Position numbers and translations under genes: made by a program. The notes below the pieces were generated by a model. The model did no database searches, was not told the DNA's origin, and saw only the letters and a program-made list of their open reading frames with translations. This document shows positions 33,501-48,639 of a stretch of DNA of 64,000 nt, one piece after another. The number at the start of each line of letters is the position of its first letter. Position 1 is the first letter of the stretch. Origin of the DNA: Valencia hispanica. Lineage: Eukaryota; Chordata; Actinopteri; Cyprinodontiformes; Valenciidae. The stretch spans positions 27,700,818 to 27,764,817 of the forward strand of contig OY747716.1 of the NCBI GenBank assembly GCA_963556495.2, in the 5' to 3' direction.

Positions 33501-35574
33501 CTACAAAAGAACGACCACATCAACAGCTTCATGCTAAGAGAGTCACACACAAGATAACAGTGCTAACAGTGCAATAAACATGTCTGTCTCTGTTGTGGAT
33601 GGAAGAGATGATCAAAACATGACACAACCTCGCAGACACCTCCAGGTGCCACGACTCGGTTGCTATGAGGATTAGGAGTGACATAGGTTAACACCTGCTA
33701 GCGCTCACTCATGGAGATTAATGTGGCTCCTAGAGTAAGACACACAAAAGCACACACACCAACACAGCCATGCTAGACTGCTGTCCCCTCTAATGGGGAC
33801 TGATAAAAGACAGGCTCCATCTCTCACAAACAGGACTGACTGGGCTGCTTGAGGTCAGCACCACTGCAACCATTACCCTATGCTGCTGCGTGTTTGGCTT
33901 GCAGGCCTGGAACTTGGAAACAGGAGGATTGCTCTGTCTAGAGTTGGTTTAAATACTCAAATCTCAAAACTGTCACAGAAAATTGGTGGCTGAATGAGGC
34001 CACAGGGTTTTATCTGTGGTGACTGGTTATGAAAATATTTTTCAGGGAATCGCTTTAGCTGACAGTGAAACAGATGTTGGCTCCTTCTGCTCTAAGTCCA
34101 ACTTGCTAAAACAGAATCAAAACTCAAACAAATGACATGATAAAACAGCAGACATCAAGTCATACATTGGGTACTTTGACTAAACAGAAGATACTGCATG
34201 ACGGACAGATGAGTAGGCTGATAAAAACTGCTCTGTGGCTGTTGACACTCTGTAGCTCATTTCCATTGATGATGTCTGAGCCAGAGGCCTTTGCGGTCAC
34301 ATCTCAGACTTATTTACACACACAAATGAGGCTGAAGGCAGAGGCAGACGTTGCTCTGATGGGAGGATTGCCAGAATCTACTTTCGACAGAAACTTCCTT
34401 CACTGGAAGCTTTATGTTTTTTGGCCTTCCATATTTAGTTAAACTTCTTACTTAACTGAAATTGTAACAACAAAATGTATCAATATTTTATTTACAGGAC
34501 CTGCTGATTAATAAATGATAATTGAAAAATATATGTTAATATGTGTTATAAAGTATGTCTAGGTCAACGTAGAACAACCTTTTAAAATATAAAATGTGGT
34601 GATACTGTTTACTACTGTAAGCGGTGTGATTCAAAATACCATCTGGGAAGGTGTATGAAACTACAAAATTACTTGGGAAGCAATTAAATTGATAATCCAT
34701 CCATCACTGCCTATTATGAGCCTGTTTTAGGCATAGACTGTATAAAAATGGATTTAGCGTCCAATTGTCGAATGTGAAGTGGATGTAATTGTATTCAGTG
34801 CAAATGTAAAAATGTTCAAAGTGCAGTTCCACTGCTGATCACCTGGCAGACAGAAAATCTTTGCCAGTAATAGATCACAGATTTTTCCAACTGAGGTCTC
34901 ATTAAAAAAAGGCATTCCGCACGTCCTTATTGGAAATGAGTTACTTTTATTCTGATTGATTTGGTGGCCACTTTAAAAACGTTATAAAGTTTAATACATT
35001 CATGTAATCAGATTCCATGCTATCCTACTCGCTTGTCTAAATATAGTTACGTCTGTTTCCAGAATGACCAAAAAGACAATGGCAATTGAAAAAAAATATC
35101 AAAATATGTCATGCTGTTGTGATTTAGAGCTTGAAGACAGGTTGGAGGTAGGCAGGACCATGATGATAAATATTGAATTGAATTAAAGGGAATGCAGAAG
35201 ATTCACTTATAAGGGGGCAATGTTAAACAGACTGCAATAATAATAAACCAGGAATATAGAGTGGGAAGGTGGGCTGGCACAACAAACAGCTGCAAGGGTA
35301 GCAGGGAGATTAACAGAACCTAACAAAAACAGTTATTATCTCAAAAGGTGATATTCCAACCAAACTCAACAACCAACACAATCAACAACAGATTTGCATA
35401 ACATTTGGATATTCATTGTCTTCCTGAGATTTGTTGTACAATAAAACAAAGTTGTATTTTTTTATTTATTCCAGATTATTTCTGAATACAGAACAGACAT
35501 TTCAAATTAGAACTACATTTATTAAGCAAAAAAAGAAAATGGCTTGTGTAAAAATGTAATCACAAAAAGAACTT
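33501..35574. other. non-coding interval, candidate conserved block 33580-34430
   Basis: 33580-34430 is higher-complexity and repeat-free; a 101-codon ORF at 34137-34442 is not recognised. 34440-35570 is AT-rich and may contain decayed repeats that I cannot classify. Confidence 0.4.
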
Positions 35575-35885
35575 GGTAAATGGCCTGCATTTGTATAACG
35601 CTTTTTCAGTCAGAGGACCACAAAGCGCTTTACACTACATTCAGTCATTCACCCATTCACGCACACATTCACACGCTGATGGTGGCAAGCTACTACATTG
35701 CAGCCACAGTTGCCCTGGTGCACACTGACAGAGGCGAGGCTGCCCGACACAGGCGCCACCGGGCCCTCTGACCCCCACCAGCAGGCAACAGGGTTAAGTG
35801 TCTTGCCCAAGGACACAACGACAGAGATGGACAGAGCGGGGACTCGAACTTAACAATATTACACTAAGAACACGCTGATGACTCA
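35575..35885 (-). mobile_element. tRNA-derived SINE (minus strand)
   Basis: Read on the minus strand it has a box B-like AGTTCGAGTCCCC (complement of 35838-35850), gttgtgtccttgggcaagac, ctgctggtgggggtcagagg, and a 3' tail cagaggacc..., aaagcg, then ggccattta at the left edge. Same family as the copies at 19.8 and 60.1 kb. It abuts a Tc1 fragment on its right. Confidence 0.85.
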
Positions 35886-35889
35886 TCCT

Positions 35890-36335
35890 GGAGGTCAGTG
35901 TCCAGATTTCAATAAAAAGAAAAAGACATGGCAAAAATGACATCTGTGTAAGAGCCTACTGCTGACCAAAAAGACCCACTTTAGATTTTCCAATAAACAA
36001 CTCGATGATTCAAAAGACCTATAGGAAAAGACTTTGTGGACTAACAAGAAAAAGGTGTAACTTTTTGGAAGGTGTGTGTCCTCTTACATCTGGCGTAAAA
36101 CTAAAATAGCATTTATAAAAGAAAAACATCATACGGTCAAACATGGAGATCATCAGGCTGTTAGTGCTTGAAATCCCTCCAATGAGACTAATGGGGTTTA
36201 GGGGGTCTTCATGTGGGGCTAGATTAGTTTGGAGAGTTATTTTTCTTTCATGAATGAAATTATCAGTTGAAAACTAAACTCAATTTAATATATAACCCAG
36301 TTATCTTTGTCTGATACAAGAATGTTTAAACATTT
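35890..36335 (+). pseudogene. Tc1-like transposase and right end (family B)
   Basis: Plus-strand landmarks: ctgctgaccaaaaagac, gactttgtggactaac, ggaaggtgtgtgtcctctta then catctggcgtaaaac, aaaacatcat and ggtcaaacatggag. These translate in pieces as LWTNKKKV, FGRCVSSYIWRKTK and VKHG, matching the middle of the Tc1 DDE domain (LWTDETKVELFG, R...YIWRKSN, VKHGGGSV). Then part of the right terminal region follows (gttatctttgtctgata). The catalytic core after VKHG is deleted. Confidence 0.75.
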
Positions 36336-37887
36336 GCTTAATTCCAAAGTTTTGAGTTGATTAGACAAGTGGTCTTAATTCTCCCAGATAGCCTTAAGCA
36401 TTTCCCTCCACATTCCTCCACCTGTGTGTGTGTCCCAGAACCAAATACATTTTGGATTCTAAGCTTTTAATGACAAGAGTATGATGAATTTAAGCAGGCA
36501 CCACTGCCTTACCCATTAAACTCTTACGGATTCAGAACAATCAAAAGTCTCCTGTACATGGGTGTTTTTCTGGGCCAAAGCACTCAGATGGCATTATTTA
36601 TTTAGCCTTGTTCCAGACTTATTGTAGGGATAAACCAACCTTCTAATTTATTTTCCTCTTTAATGTATTCTTCTCCATTTTCCACGTTCTTATTGTAATT
36701 TATATGTGCTGTTAGAAGGTTTTCATTGTTTCATTTTTTGCTCGCATAAAAGAGGCGGTCTGTTTACTGGGCTCTGAATGGTTGGAATTTGAAAAACACT
36801 ATCATCACAGTTAAACCTATGAAAAGGATACAAGGAATTTAATAGCAATGAATAAAGATCCATAGACATGCTTCACAGACATAATGTTGGAGGGAATTAA
36901 TGCCAGATTTGTTCACTACCACTAATTTGTAGATTGGCATGATTTTCTATGGAAGACATTCACTGCAGAATTTAAGGAAGTTCATCATTTTCTAATGACT
37001 TAAAGTAGGTAGGCAAACATAGACCGTCTGTCGGAGGACCTTTGGTCTTCTGCAGTGCTGTATGTTTATTTTAGAGAGCTGATCTGATTTCAGTTTAATG
37101 TAAAAGACCAAACCGCTCATGCCATAGTTATGAAAATAAGCTGATTCTAGTCAGAATGGACAATAATGTTTCTTTTTTCTTTAAAAAAAAAACCTTCTTC
37201 CAGCTGCTAAATGAAGAACTGAGGAGCAACATTATAATAATTTTTTTTCTATATTTTTGTATAAAACAATTGCAAAGCTCTCTAAAATCTGCAATAATGA
37301 TTCCTATGACTAAAAGCCATTCAATTATATTACAGTGCAGTCACGCTATAGATGCCTCCATAATGGCAAATGACAACAATAAAGCTTTCTTTTGTTGAAC
37401 AGCCCCATGGGCCTCTTGCACTAATTCCAGAGATCCATTTTTTTGCATCAAATTTTTCACATTGCACAAGAAGCGTGAGGAGGGAGGACGAGACAAAGAT
37501 CGGAGGTGCAAAAATACCCTTTAGGCTTAGAATGCATTGTTTTGGTCTCAATAAAAAAGGGAGGAGTGAGCAGAGCCAAGGCTGGGAATCACCCTTAGGG
37601 GCGAGGGTGGAGAGGCGAAGGGATGTTAAGGAACAAAGTCCAGGTGACATTTGGGTGTCAGTGTCACCTATTTAGGGGACAGAGCAGCCGGATCAGTGAC
37701 AGAAAAGGCTGCGGGCTCTTGGACTTTGTCTGTGCTGATGCAATCTTCACGGGGAGGAGCAGAGTCAGAGACCTTAAGAAGACAATGTGTATTGGGTATA
37801 AACTCCCACCTATTGTACTTGTTAAACATTGGTGGTTCTTTTAGTCGCTTAATGTGATTGTGCCCTGGAACAACCCAGTTCTGTGAG
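36336..37887. other. non-coding interval, candidate conserved block 37300-37860
   Basis: 36336-37140 is AT-rich and uninformative. 37300-37860 is non-repetitive and carries paired SOX-like words (separate entry). ORFs up to 106 codons overlap on both strands there, but none looks like protein. Confidence 0.4.
37374..37397. promoter_or_regulatory. inverted pair of SOX-like binding words
   Basis: CAACAAT (37374-37380) and TTTTGTTG (37390-37397) face each other with 9 bases between, the arrangement bound by SOX factors as dimers. It is set in repeat-free sequence. Single motif occurrences are common by chance, so this is only a candidate. Confidence 0.3.
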
Positions 37888-38610
37888 CACAGTCATGTGA
37901 AAAATTTAGAACAACCTATGCCTTTCTTTATTAAGAAATGTTCAAATTGTGATGTAGATTTTTTTTTATCCCTGGAAAAGTTATTGATTTCATTATAAGT
38001 AAAAACGCAAATTTAACCTTGTTTTATTCATTATTCAAAAGATAGCATCAACAATGACTTCAGTGGGACACTTCCTGTGGCCATGTACCAGTCTGGGACA
38101 TCAGTCTCATAAAAAGTTTGCCCCTTTCCTCACTTTCATCTGTGAGATGTTTGGGGTCATTGTCGTGTTCCTGAGTCCAGTTCTGCTTTAGATAAAAAAA
38201 TTTACAGATAGTGTACATTTTTCCACTAGCACCCTCTGATACACGAAAAGATTTGTGGTAGGTCTTGGTCTAGTTTGGCTCTGGCGAAGTCTGTCCTTCA
38301 TGATTCCTTAGAGAGTCATGGTTTCCCCCTTTAATGCCCCCTCAAAAGTTAAGACTGTTTCTAATTGTGCAGGCATGCACATTTATTCCCACTTTAGCAA
38401 GAACCCGCTATAAGTCGCTAAGTGAAGGTTTAGGGTTTTGGTAGACTTCTTTTAGTATCTTGCGTTCTGCTCTTCGGGTGAACTTGCTTGAACAACCAGA
38501 CCTGGGCATTTTGGTTGTTGTTTTGAATGTTCTCCTCTTGTAGCACACTTTCTATACACACTGATGGTGGCAGGGTGTAATTATTTTTACAATAAACTTT
38601 TTCTCAAGGC
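37888..38610 (-). pseudogene. Tc1-like transposon, minus strand (family C)
   Basis: The left end begins cagtcatgtgaaaaatttag, a Tc1-type terminal repeat. The minus strand translates in patches: SGCSSKFTRRAERKILKEVY then QNPK (paired DNA-binding region, about 38505-38435) and QNWTQEHDNDPKHLT (about 38188-38144). HDNDPKH carries the second catalytic Asp of the DDE domain. Several stops and frameshifts lie between, and the E motif and the right terminal repeat are not visible. The family differs from A and B in its ends. Confidence 0.8.
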
Positions 38611-39399
38611 AGGGAGAAGGTTTTTCAAATGTGGAATTTCTCTTGGAGAAATATATGGCACTGGGCTGCATTTTGATATTATACAGCCAGTGTTTTTTCA
38701 GCCAAATTAAACAAGAGAACTAAATGGGATACATTGTTTTACCAATACTGTTTTTGTCAAATGGTGTGGATCTCCTCCAGTACAGAAATCAGTAACCTGA
38801 AATAATCGCTGGATTTACAATATGCTTTTTACTAAACACCATTTCAGTACCATTTGCAAGTTAAACTTGCAAATGTATAGCAAACTTTGTTTTGGAAGCT
38901 TATTATTATAGAAACGTTATCCTGTGGTATAACAGGCAAATTATGTTAACAGTCCTAAATCATTTCTTCATTGTCCTTGGTTTTTATTGTGTGACTTACA
39001 TCAGAGTTAATTTTAGAGTAATAGTTCTTCTCTTTATTTCAGTTTGTTTGGTGTTCTGAATTGGCACACCTCATAGCAGATTCTTTCTCACACCTGTAGT
39101 TAATCTTGATTTCTTTCAATTCAGTTCAGTTTATCTTCTGTTTATTTATATGGCACCAGTTCACAACACCAGTAATTCATTTCAATTTCTTTTATCTATA
39201 CAGTTCATTTCAGCACTCTTTGATTCAGTTCAAACGATACCTTTTAGTTCAGTTCAACTTAGCGTATAGCAAACAAATATGAGCTCAAGAGACTTAACAA
39301 AGGCCAATTCACATCTGATTATATACAATGCTATCTTGTCCAAATCAATTAAAATCCATCCAAATAAAAGAGTTCATTTAATCAATTAGTACTTACAAC
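38611..39399. other. non-coding interval including a minus-strand L2 tail
   Basis: AT-rich. At 39117-39168 the plus strand reads caattcagttcagtttat...tttatatggcaccagttcac, the inverted tail of the L2 family seen at 30.9 kb. 39170-39260 repeats cagttca-type words. Otherwise nothing. Confidence 0.5.
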
Positions 39400-39720
39400 A
39401 AAGCCAGATTCCAGCACCCCCATCGACCACACTGTTGAGGACAGGACTGCAGGTAAGCCCTTCCAATCTCTCCACTCTCAAATTCTGAAGGTATTTGCTG
39501 ATAGATCTCTCTCTGGGCGGGAGAGCACTGTCATTTTAGTATAGTAAGTATAGAGAGCTGATATGGGATTGCCACTGTTTGCAAAATCTAATCTCTGCAT
39601 TGACATTACCTCCATTGATGATAAGCCATGTTTCGCAGTGAGGGAGATGCCTCCCCACACCATTACACTGCCTACACCATAAGTTGTTTGGTATAACGGT
39701 TTTTAATGGGTACAACATGC
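39400..39720 (-). pseudogene. Tc1/mariner-type transposase fragment
   Basis: On the minus strand a frame from 39663 begins MVWGGISLTAKHGLS, matching the V-MVWGG-S motif just before a catalytic Asp region in Tc1/mariner transposases, and a neighbouring frame gives IINGGNVNAEIRFCKQW (family-like ING-LNA-RY). Frameshifts separate the pieces. No terminal repeats are identified, and the family is not one of those labelled A-C. Confidence 0.65.
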
Positions 39721-41301
39721 ATACTCAACTCCGCTGCCCAATCCACAAATGCACTTTTCTTACATTATTTAAGGGAATGTCAACAGGCTTTTTAATGGTA
39801 GATGATTAATTGCCAAAGAGCATTGTTACAACAATTAAATAAAATAACCAAAAACCAATTTACTTACTAGTCTATTCAGCCACTCAGTGACTTCAGATGA
39901 AGTTCATTGCACCCATTAAAAACCCTTTATTTCAGGGTTGTATCCAAAACTAATGTTGGTGCATTCTAAACAGGCACCAAAAATTAAGAATTTGAAAGTG
40001 AAAAGAAATTGGTTAGAAAGGACATTTTAGCTACTTTGTCTGAACCACGATACCAACAGATAATTGATTCAGATTACAATGTGCAACTCTACTTTTGCTT
40101 CTGTCTTCTTCAGGTGTGACTCTTTTTTGTTTTGAGGTCTTGGCTGGGCCTCCCCCCAATTCACCATGGTGGTCGAGAATTTTCCGATGACGAAGTGGGG
40201 TCTAGAGTAATGGATCCATTTAGCAGTAATATTTCTTAATGGAAACAGCCTAATTACTACCACAAATAACCAAAAGCCTTCACAAAAGATTAAATACACA
40301 ACCGAGGAAAAAAGGCATGAATACATTTTCCAACCGATGAAAAAAACAAAACATCTGCAGTTGCTAAATTTAAAAAAAAGAGAAAAGGTCTGGCCAAAGG
40401 CTTATTGGGAGAGAGAAAAATGCTTTGTCACTTTAGATTTCACAGCACTGGTTTGAGCAAAAATGTTGCTGGTTTGAATTTCAAAGCCCTTGGGTTCCAC
40501 GGAGAAAAACAAAAACAAATATTTGTTTTGTGGTTTATTGTGTTTTAATATGGCAGTGAGATGAAACGCAAGCTGAAACCTGGAAAAAGTCAAAGGCAGC
40601 TGCTGAAGTCAACAAAAAAGTCCACTGTCTCTGACAATTACGAATAAGCCATGACTTAATTGTACTTTAGGAAAGATTTGTGATTTTGATTACTGATCAG
40701 GGCTGGTTATTTCGCTTTTAATCTTTTGATTGTGTTACTCAGATACAGATTTCAGGGGAAAAAGGGGAGTTTCATCTTTTTTTTCCTCAAAGGATTTACT
40801 CCACTTAGATAGCTCTGTATTTTGTAATCCTTTGTTACGGGACAGATGACCTCAGCCATAAAGCACAAACTGCCACTTCCAAACAAATAATTGCATTTAT
40901 CCTGTTAGTAATTTCAATCAATTTCTAAATAGAAAACCAAATCCAGGGCTATTATTCCCGGGTATGGTTGCTGGCAAGCCACAGTTAGTAGTAGGTATAG
41001 TGAAATGAGGCCACTGGGGACTCCTGATTGTGAATGAAGGCCTGCAATCATCACTCATCACCAGTCGTTATGGGCCTGTCGCAGCTCTTAGCCAGCGTTA
41101 CCGACTGCTGTAGCTTATTCTTGAATTGTGTCCTAGTTCTGTTCAAGCAACAGGTGATATGTTTGGCACCAACATGTCTTCTTACCTCTACACTACCCCC
41201 TTGGGGCTGTTAGGAATTGCAACTACAACATTGTTTTCTAAGACTATAGGGATCGTTCTCTATTTCTAGATCACATATTGATACCTTAACACCAGAATCA
41301 A
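39721..41301. other. non-coding interval, candidate conserved block 40390-41170
   Basis: 39721-40380 is AT-rich with no signal. 40390-41170 is non-repetitive with dense homeodomain-like words (tttgattgtg, aaataattgcatttatc, ttagtaatttcaatcaattt). It is a regulatory candidate judged by texture only. Confidence 0.4.
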
Positions 41302-42535
41302 CAGTGCTGTGAAAAATATGTTTTGTCTGGTTTTGCTTCTTTGATAGCCTTAAATTATTCGTCTTATCAAACAAATTATAATATAACACAGATATAACCT
41401 GAGTAAATACAAAGCCGGGATTATAAATGATGATTTCATTATTAATTGGAAAAAAAACTATTCAAATAAACCTGGTCCTATGTGAAAAAGAAGTTGACCC
41501 CCTCATTAAATTATGAGTTAATTGTGATTCACCACTCTTTTGGTATAGTTTCACAAGTCACACTCAGTCCTAATTACTACCAAACCTGTAGAATAAAAAA
41601 CATAACTTAAAAAGAACCTGACAACTTACAGTAGCCCAGCAAACAACAAATAATACCCTAATTCAAAATAAGATTAGAAAAAGGAGTAGCTGATGTCTTT
41701 CAGTCTGGAAAGGGCTGGAAGGCCATTCCATATTGAAGCTATTATCCACAAATGGAGGAGTTATTGAATAATGGTGAGCCTGGTGAGCCATGAAAGTCCA
41801 TCTCGCACTTGTCAAAAGCCATCTTGATGATCCTCAACATTTTTGAGAAAATCTTCTGTGAACTGGTGAAACAAAAGTGGAACCATCTGATATAAAACTC
41901 ACATATCTTTTCAGAAAAAGAACATCATGCCAAGAGTCAAACATGGTGTTGGTAATGTGATGGTATGGGACTACTTCAGGACCTGGATGACTTATCGTAA
42001 CTAATGAAGCCTTGGATTCTACTCTGAAGTAAAATGCCCAGCTATCATATTGTGACTTTAAGCTCATCTACCCGTAGGTTGATGAAGATGGAGATTTTGA
42101 ACTGGCCTAGTTAAAGTCAGGACCTAACTCCAATTTAGATGCTGTAGCATGGCTTTAAAATATTATTCATGTTCAAACCCCCACAGTGTTGCTGAATTAA
42201 AACCAACCGAGAAGATGGGTCCAAAATTTCTCCAAGGAAGTGCAAAAGACTCATTGACAGTTATTGCAAACACCTGGTGGCAGTTGTGGTTAAGCCAAAA
42301 CTTTGCCAAGGGTGTCACAACCATGCTTAGGGGGTAATTACTTTTCATCTTACGGCCATGTTGGTTTGGGTAGTTTTATTCTCTTATCAATAATAATCAA
42401 TAATCATTTTAAAACAAACTTGTTTTTCCTCTGGTATTTGTCTGATGTTAAAATTCATTTTAAGATCTGAAACGATTAAGTGTGACAAGAAAATCAGAGG
42501 GAAGAGATTTGTATGCGCAAATAGTTTTTTACAAC
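41302..42535 (+). mobile_element. Tc1-like transposon, near full-length but decayed (family B)
   Basis: The left end reads cagtgctgtgaaaaatatgt and the right end carries gatctgaaacgattaagtgt with gacaagaaaatcagaggg, reaching atagttttttacaac, the inverted form of the left end. Between them the plus strand keeps transposase traces: KKNIMPRVKHGVGNVMVW (about 41915-41970) is the motif preceding the catalytic core, and gttaaagtcaggacctaact recalls the SP-DLN region. Numerous stops rule out function. The TA target duplication is no longer clear. Confidence 0.8.
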
Positions 42536-43229
42536 AAAGTAAATGTGGCAGAACTTTGCACTAGAAGATTATATTTAAAACTGGAAAAAGTTCCAAATGA
42601 TCATCTCAATAAAAGACATCCGTCTCTGATTTTGTTTGGTAAAATGAATCCATGCTCGACGGCCAGCAGTAATCAATCCAGCACTGTTTAATTTGCTGTC
42701 AGCTTGCGTAGCACAGAGCTGTCTGTCTCGCTTTGATGGTTTTGTTGACAAATGCTCGGCTGACAAAAAAAAATCCATTCAAATTAGTCAAATCCCTCTT
42801 TCCTTGGGTCCTCTGATGAGAGTTGTGCTGCATAATAAAACTCAGCAAGGAGCATGAATATTTCAGCCAAGTCATTTTCCACCTTAAATTATATATCCCT
42901 GGTGTCTATAAACAAAGGACAGACAGCATCACTGAGTGGGTATGTGTCTTTGTCCCTCTCAGAACACCTGGACTTGTCTCTGCTCTGCACCTGCCTGACT
43001 GCTTTCAGAGTAAACTTCTCCTGACCTGTCATTTACATGTGGGTCACATCCTATTCAAATGCCTTCGTCTAAGCAGAGGAGCATTTCAAAACAGACATCT
43101 CCGTGACCTGGAATTATGCACCAATTTGGATGAGGTCTGAGCAGATGCAACAATTATAATAATCAAATTAATGCCGCTGCCAATAAATTTTCATTAGTAA
43201 ATTTAAGCAACTTCTAGCAACTCCTATCA
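42536..43229. other. candidate conserved non-coding block
   Basis: Repeat-free sequence with homeodomain-rich AT words (acaattataataatcaaatt, then aatgccgctgccaataaatt) and mixed GC. A 105-codon ORF (42823-43140) is unrecognised. It is framed by Tc1 copies on both sides. Confidence 0.4.
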
Positions 43230-44077
43230 CTTTTTCATGATTTGTTCTTTGAACATTGCTCCAGCTCAGTCAGATTAGATAGAGGGCATCTGTGAATCAA
43301 CTTTCAACTCTTGCCAAAGATTCTCAATTGGATTTATATCTGGACTTTGACTGGACCATTCTAACACATGACTTTAATTTAAACCATTCTACTAAAGCTC
43401 TGGCTTTATGTTTAGGATTGTTGTCCTGTTGGAGGGTGAACACATGCAGTCTCAAACAGGGTTTCCTTGAACATTGCCTTGTATTTAGCCCAATTAATCT
43501 TCTCAGTCCCTGCTAAATTAAAGTATCCCCACAGCATGATATGCCACTACTATGTTTCACTTTGGTGTTGATGCATTCAGGGTGATGTATTTTAAGTGTC
43601 ACATACAGCTTTTGCATGTAGGGCAAAAAGTACCTTCTTCTATTAAATGGCAAGTTCAAAGCTTAGGATAGTGTTTTATAAGCTAACAGTTATTTAAAGT
43701 TCTTCGCTGAACTGTCCGGTGTATTGCTCTTTCCAGGTGGTGCTGTTTAATCACTAGTATTCTGCGGCAAACCTCTAAGGCCTGTTAAAGAACATCTGTA
43801 TCCGTATAAATCAAATGACATGCAGAGAGACTCTATGAGTTAGATAACTTTTGAAGGTTTGAACGATTTGGTTGCACAGAATTCATTTGGATGTAAAGAA
43901 AGGGGGCTGAATACAAATGCATGCCCCACTTGTAAGATTTTCCTTCTACTTCAAAATTATGCACTACTTTTGATTTGTCTATCTTTTAGTATCCCAGTTA
44001 AATACCCTGATGTTTGTGGTTGTGGTTTGACAAAATGAGGTAAGTTAAAGGACTATGACTACTTTTGCAAGGTACTA
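43230..44077 (-). pseudogene. Tc1-like transposon, right two-thirds (family A)
   Basis: Antisense transposase landmarks on the plus strand: ctcagtcagattagatagag, agattctcaattggattta then tatctggactttgactgg, ggattgttgtcctgttggag, ccccacagcatgatatgcca. After an internal deletion it jumps to the 5' region (caaacctctaaggcctgtta, gggggctgaatacaaatgca) and the terminal repeat gactatgactacttttgcaa ggtacta. The left terminal repeat is missing. Frames are broken throughout. Confidence 0.8.
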
Positions 44078-46998
<2,921 letters not shown>

Positions 46999-48061
46999 TA
47001 TATGTTGTTGTTTTCTAAAAAAAACTTTTTGGTAATTAGCTTTGGATCTACGTTTAGAACTGCTAACACATATAGGCACACAAATGCAAACCTTTTCATC
47101 AGGCTAAAAAGAAATAACTATGATTTATGATCTTGGACAATTACTGCACACAGGTCTGACAATACCAGCTTCTTTGTGTAGAGAAGGAAGTGGATTTAAT
47201 GGATCTGAAAGGAATAATAATAATAATAGGTAGTTGCCATGTTTGAACTGCATTTATTATAAACAGACACGCACGCACACAAATACAAACCCGCCACTGT
47301 GTGTACACACACTCACAGATGTATGTGAGCATATATTCCCCGGTCTTTATACTTGATGCATCTCTCTCTCTTTATCCTTCAGCTGTTTCCCTCTACAAAC
47401 ATAAATCTGGGAACAATAGACAGGGATGCTCGCCATCTGTTCACCGGCAAACAAACTCACAAGATGCCACTTTTTACACAGGTGCATTTGGAAAACTATG
47501 CCTAGGTTAAAACCCAAGGGGTGAACTCTATCAGTAAGTAAATCTCTTCTGCTCAATCTAAACAGCATCTTAGTTGATTGACCCCCCTCCCCCTAGATGT
47601 TGCCTCAGACAGATTATGGAACATTAAGTAAAATTAAAATATCTTTGCTTGTGTCCATATATTTTAAAATAATCATCAAACTCTCAGTTTCTCAGTGTTT
47701 ATCATCATCAAGTGTATCAAGAATTGCAAATAATTTACATTTAAATCAACACTAATCTGATTTATTGCAACAAAGAAAATTCTTCTTCTTCAAAAATTCA
47801 GAAAAACATAGAATTATGTTAATGTACAAAGCTGCTTAGTTCCATGAGTATGTTTGTTTCAAGATGCATGCATCTACAGCAGATGCAAACTTCCTTAGAG
47901 CCTTGTTACACATTACCTCATCTCTTACAGTGTTTTGAAAAAGGATTCATTGCCACCTTTTAAGTGAGTTAAATATGTTTCATTTGGAGTTTATGTCATA
48001 GATGGACACAAAGTGATCCATAATTGTAAAGTGGATGAAAAAATATTTATGTATATTTTTT
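46999..48061. other. non-coding interval
   Basis: Mixed AT-rich sequence with short AC-rich patches near 47263-47320 and a high-complexity patch at 47360-47600. No coding match or repeat family. Confidence 0.4.
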
Positions 48062-48639
48062 TAATCAATCAATCAAACAAACTTTATTTATAAAGTGCCT
48101 TTCATACAAAGATAGCAACTTAAAGTGCTTTACAGATTAAAAATGACCCCACATAAACCATATTCCCATCACAATTATTCACAATTATTCCCCACTCCTC
48201 CCAACCCAATCCTCATGCACGCGCACACTCAAGAGCAACAATAATAAGGAGATCTGGCTAAGGACAGATGAGCTAGGTAAGGTATGGAAGTGCCATCAAA
48301 GGAGCCATCTGAACCGGCAGCAGCACATCAACAGCAGCAGCCAAGGCACTGACCCAGGGCGCCCAGAGGAGGCAAAGCCGAGACCCCCACCTCCATCCAA
48401 GCGCTACCTGGAGAGCACCCAGGCAGCCACAGCCGACCACCGCTCCCAAGGCAGGGAGCTCCCGCAGAGGAAACACTGGGAGGAAAATTAAAACAGCAAG
48501 TTAAAATATAAAACTAAACAGTGGATGAATATGAAAAGACTAAGTAGTAAAACACTGATAAAATATAAGCATGTAAAACATGCAGAGCAGTTAAACAGAC
48601 TATAATAAATAATAATCAGTTAAAAGCTAGGCTAAAAAG

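Noticed and set aside
43292..43516. 74-codon plus-strand ORF
   Set aside because: Antisense of a Tc1 transposase remnant.
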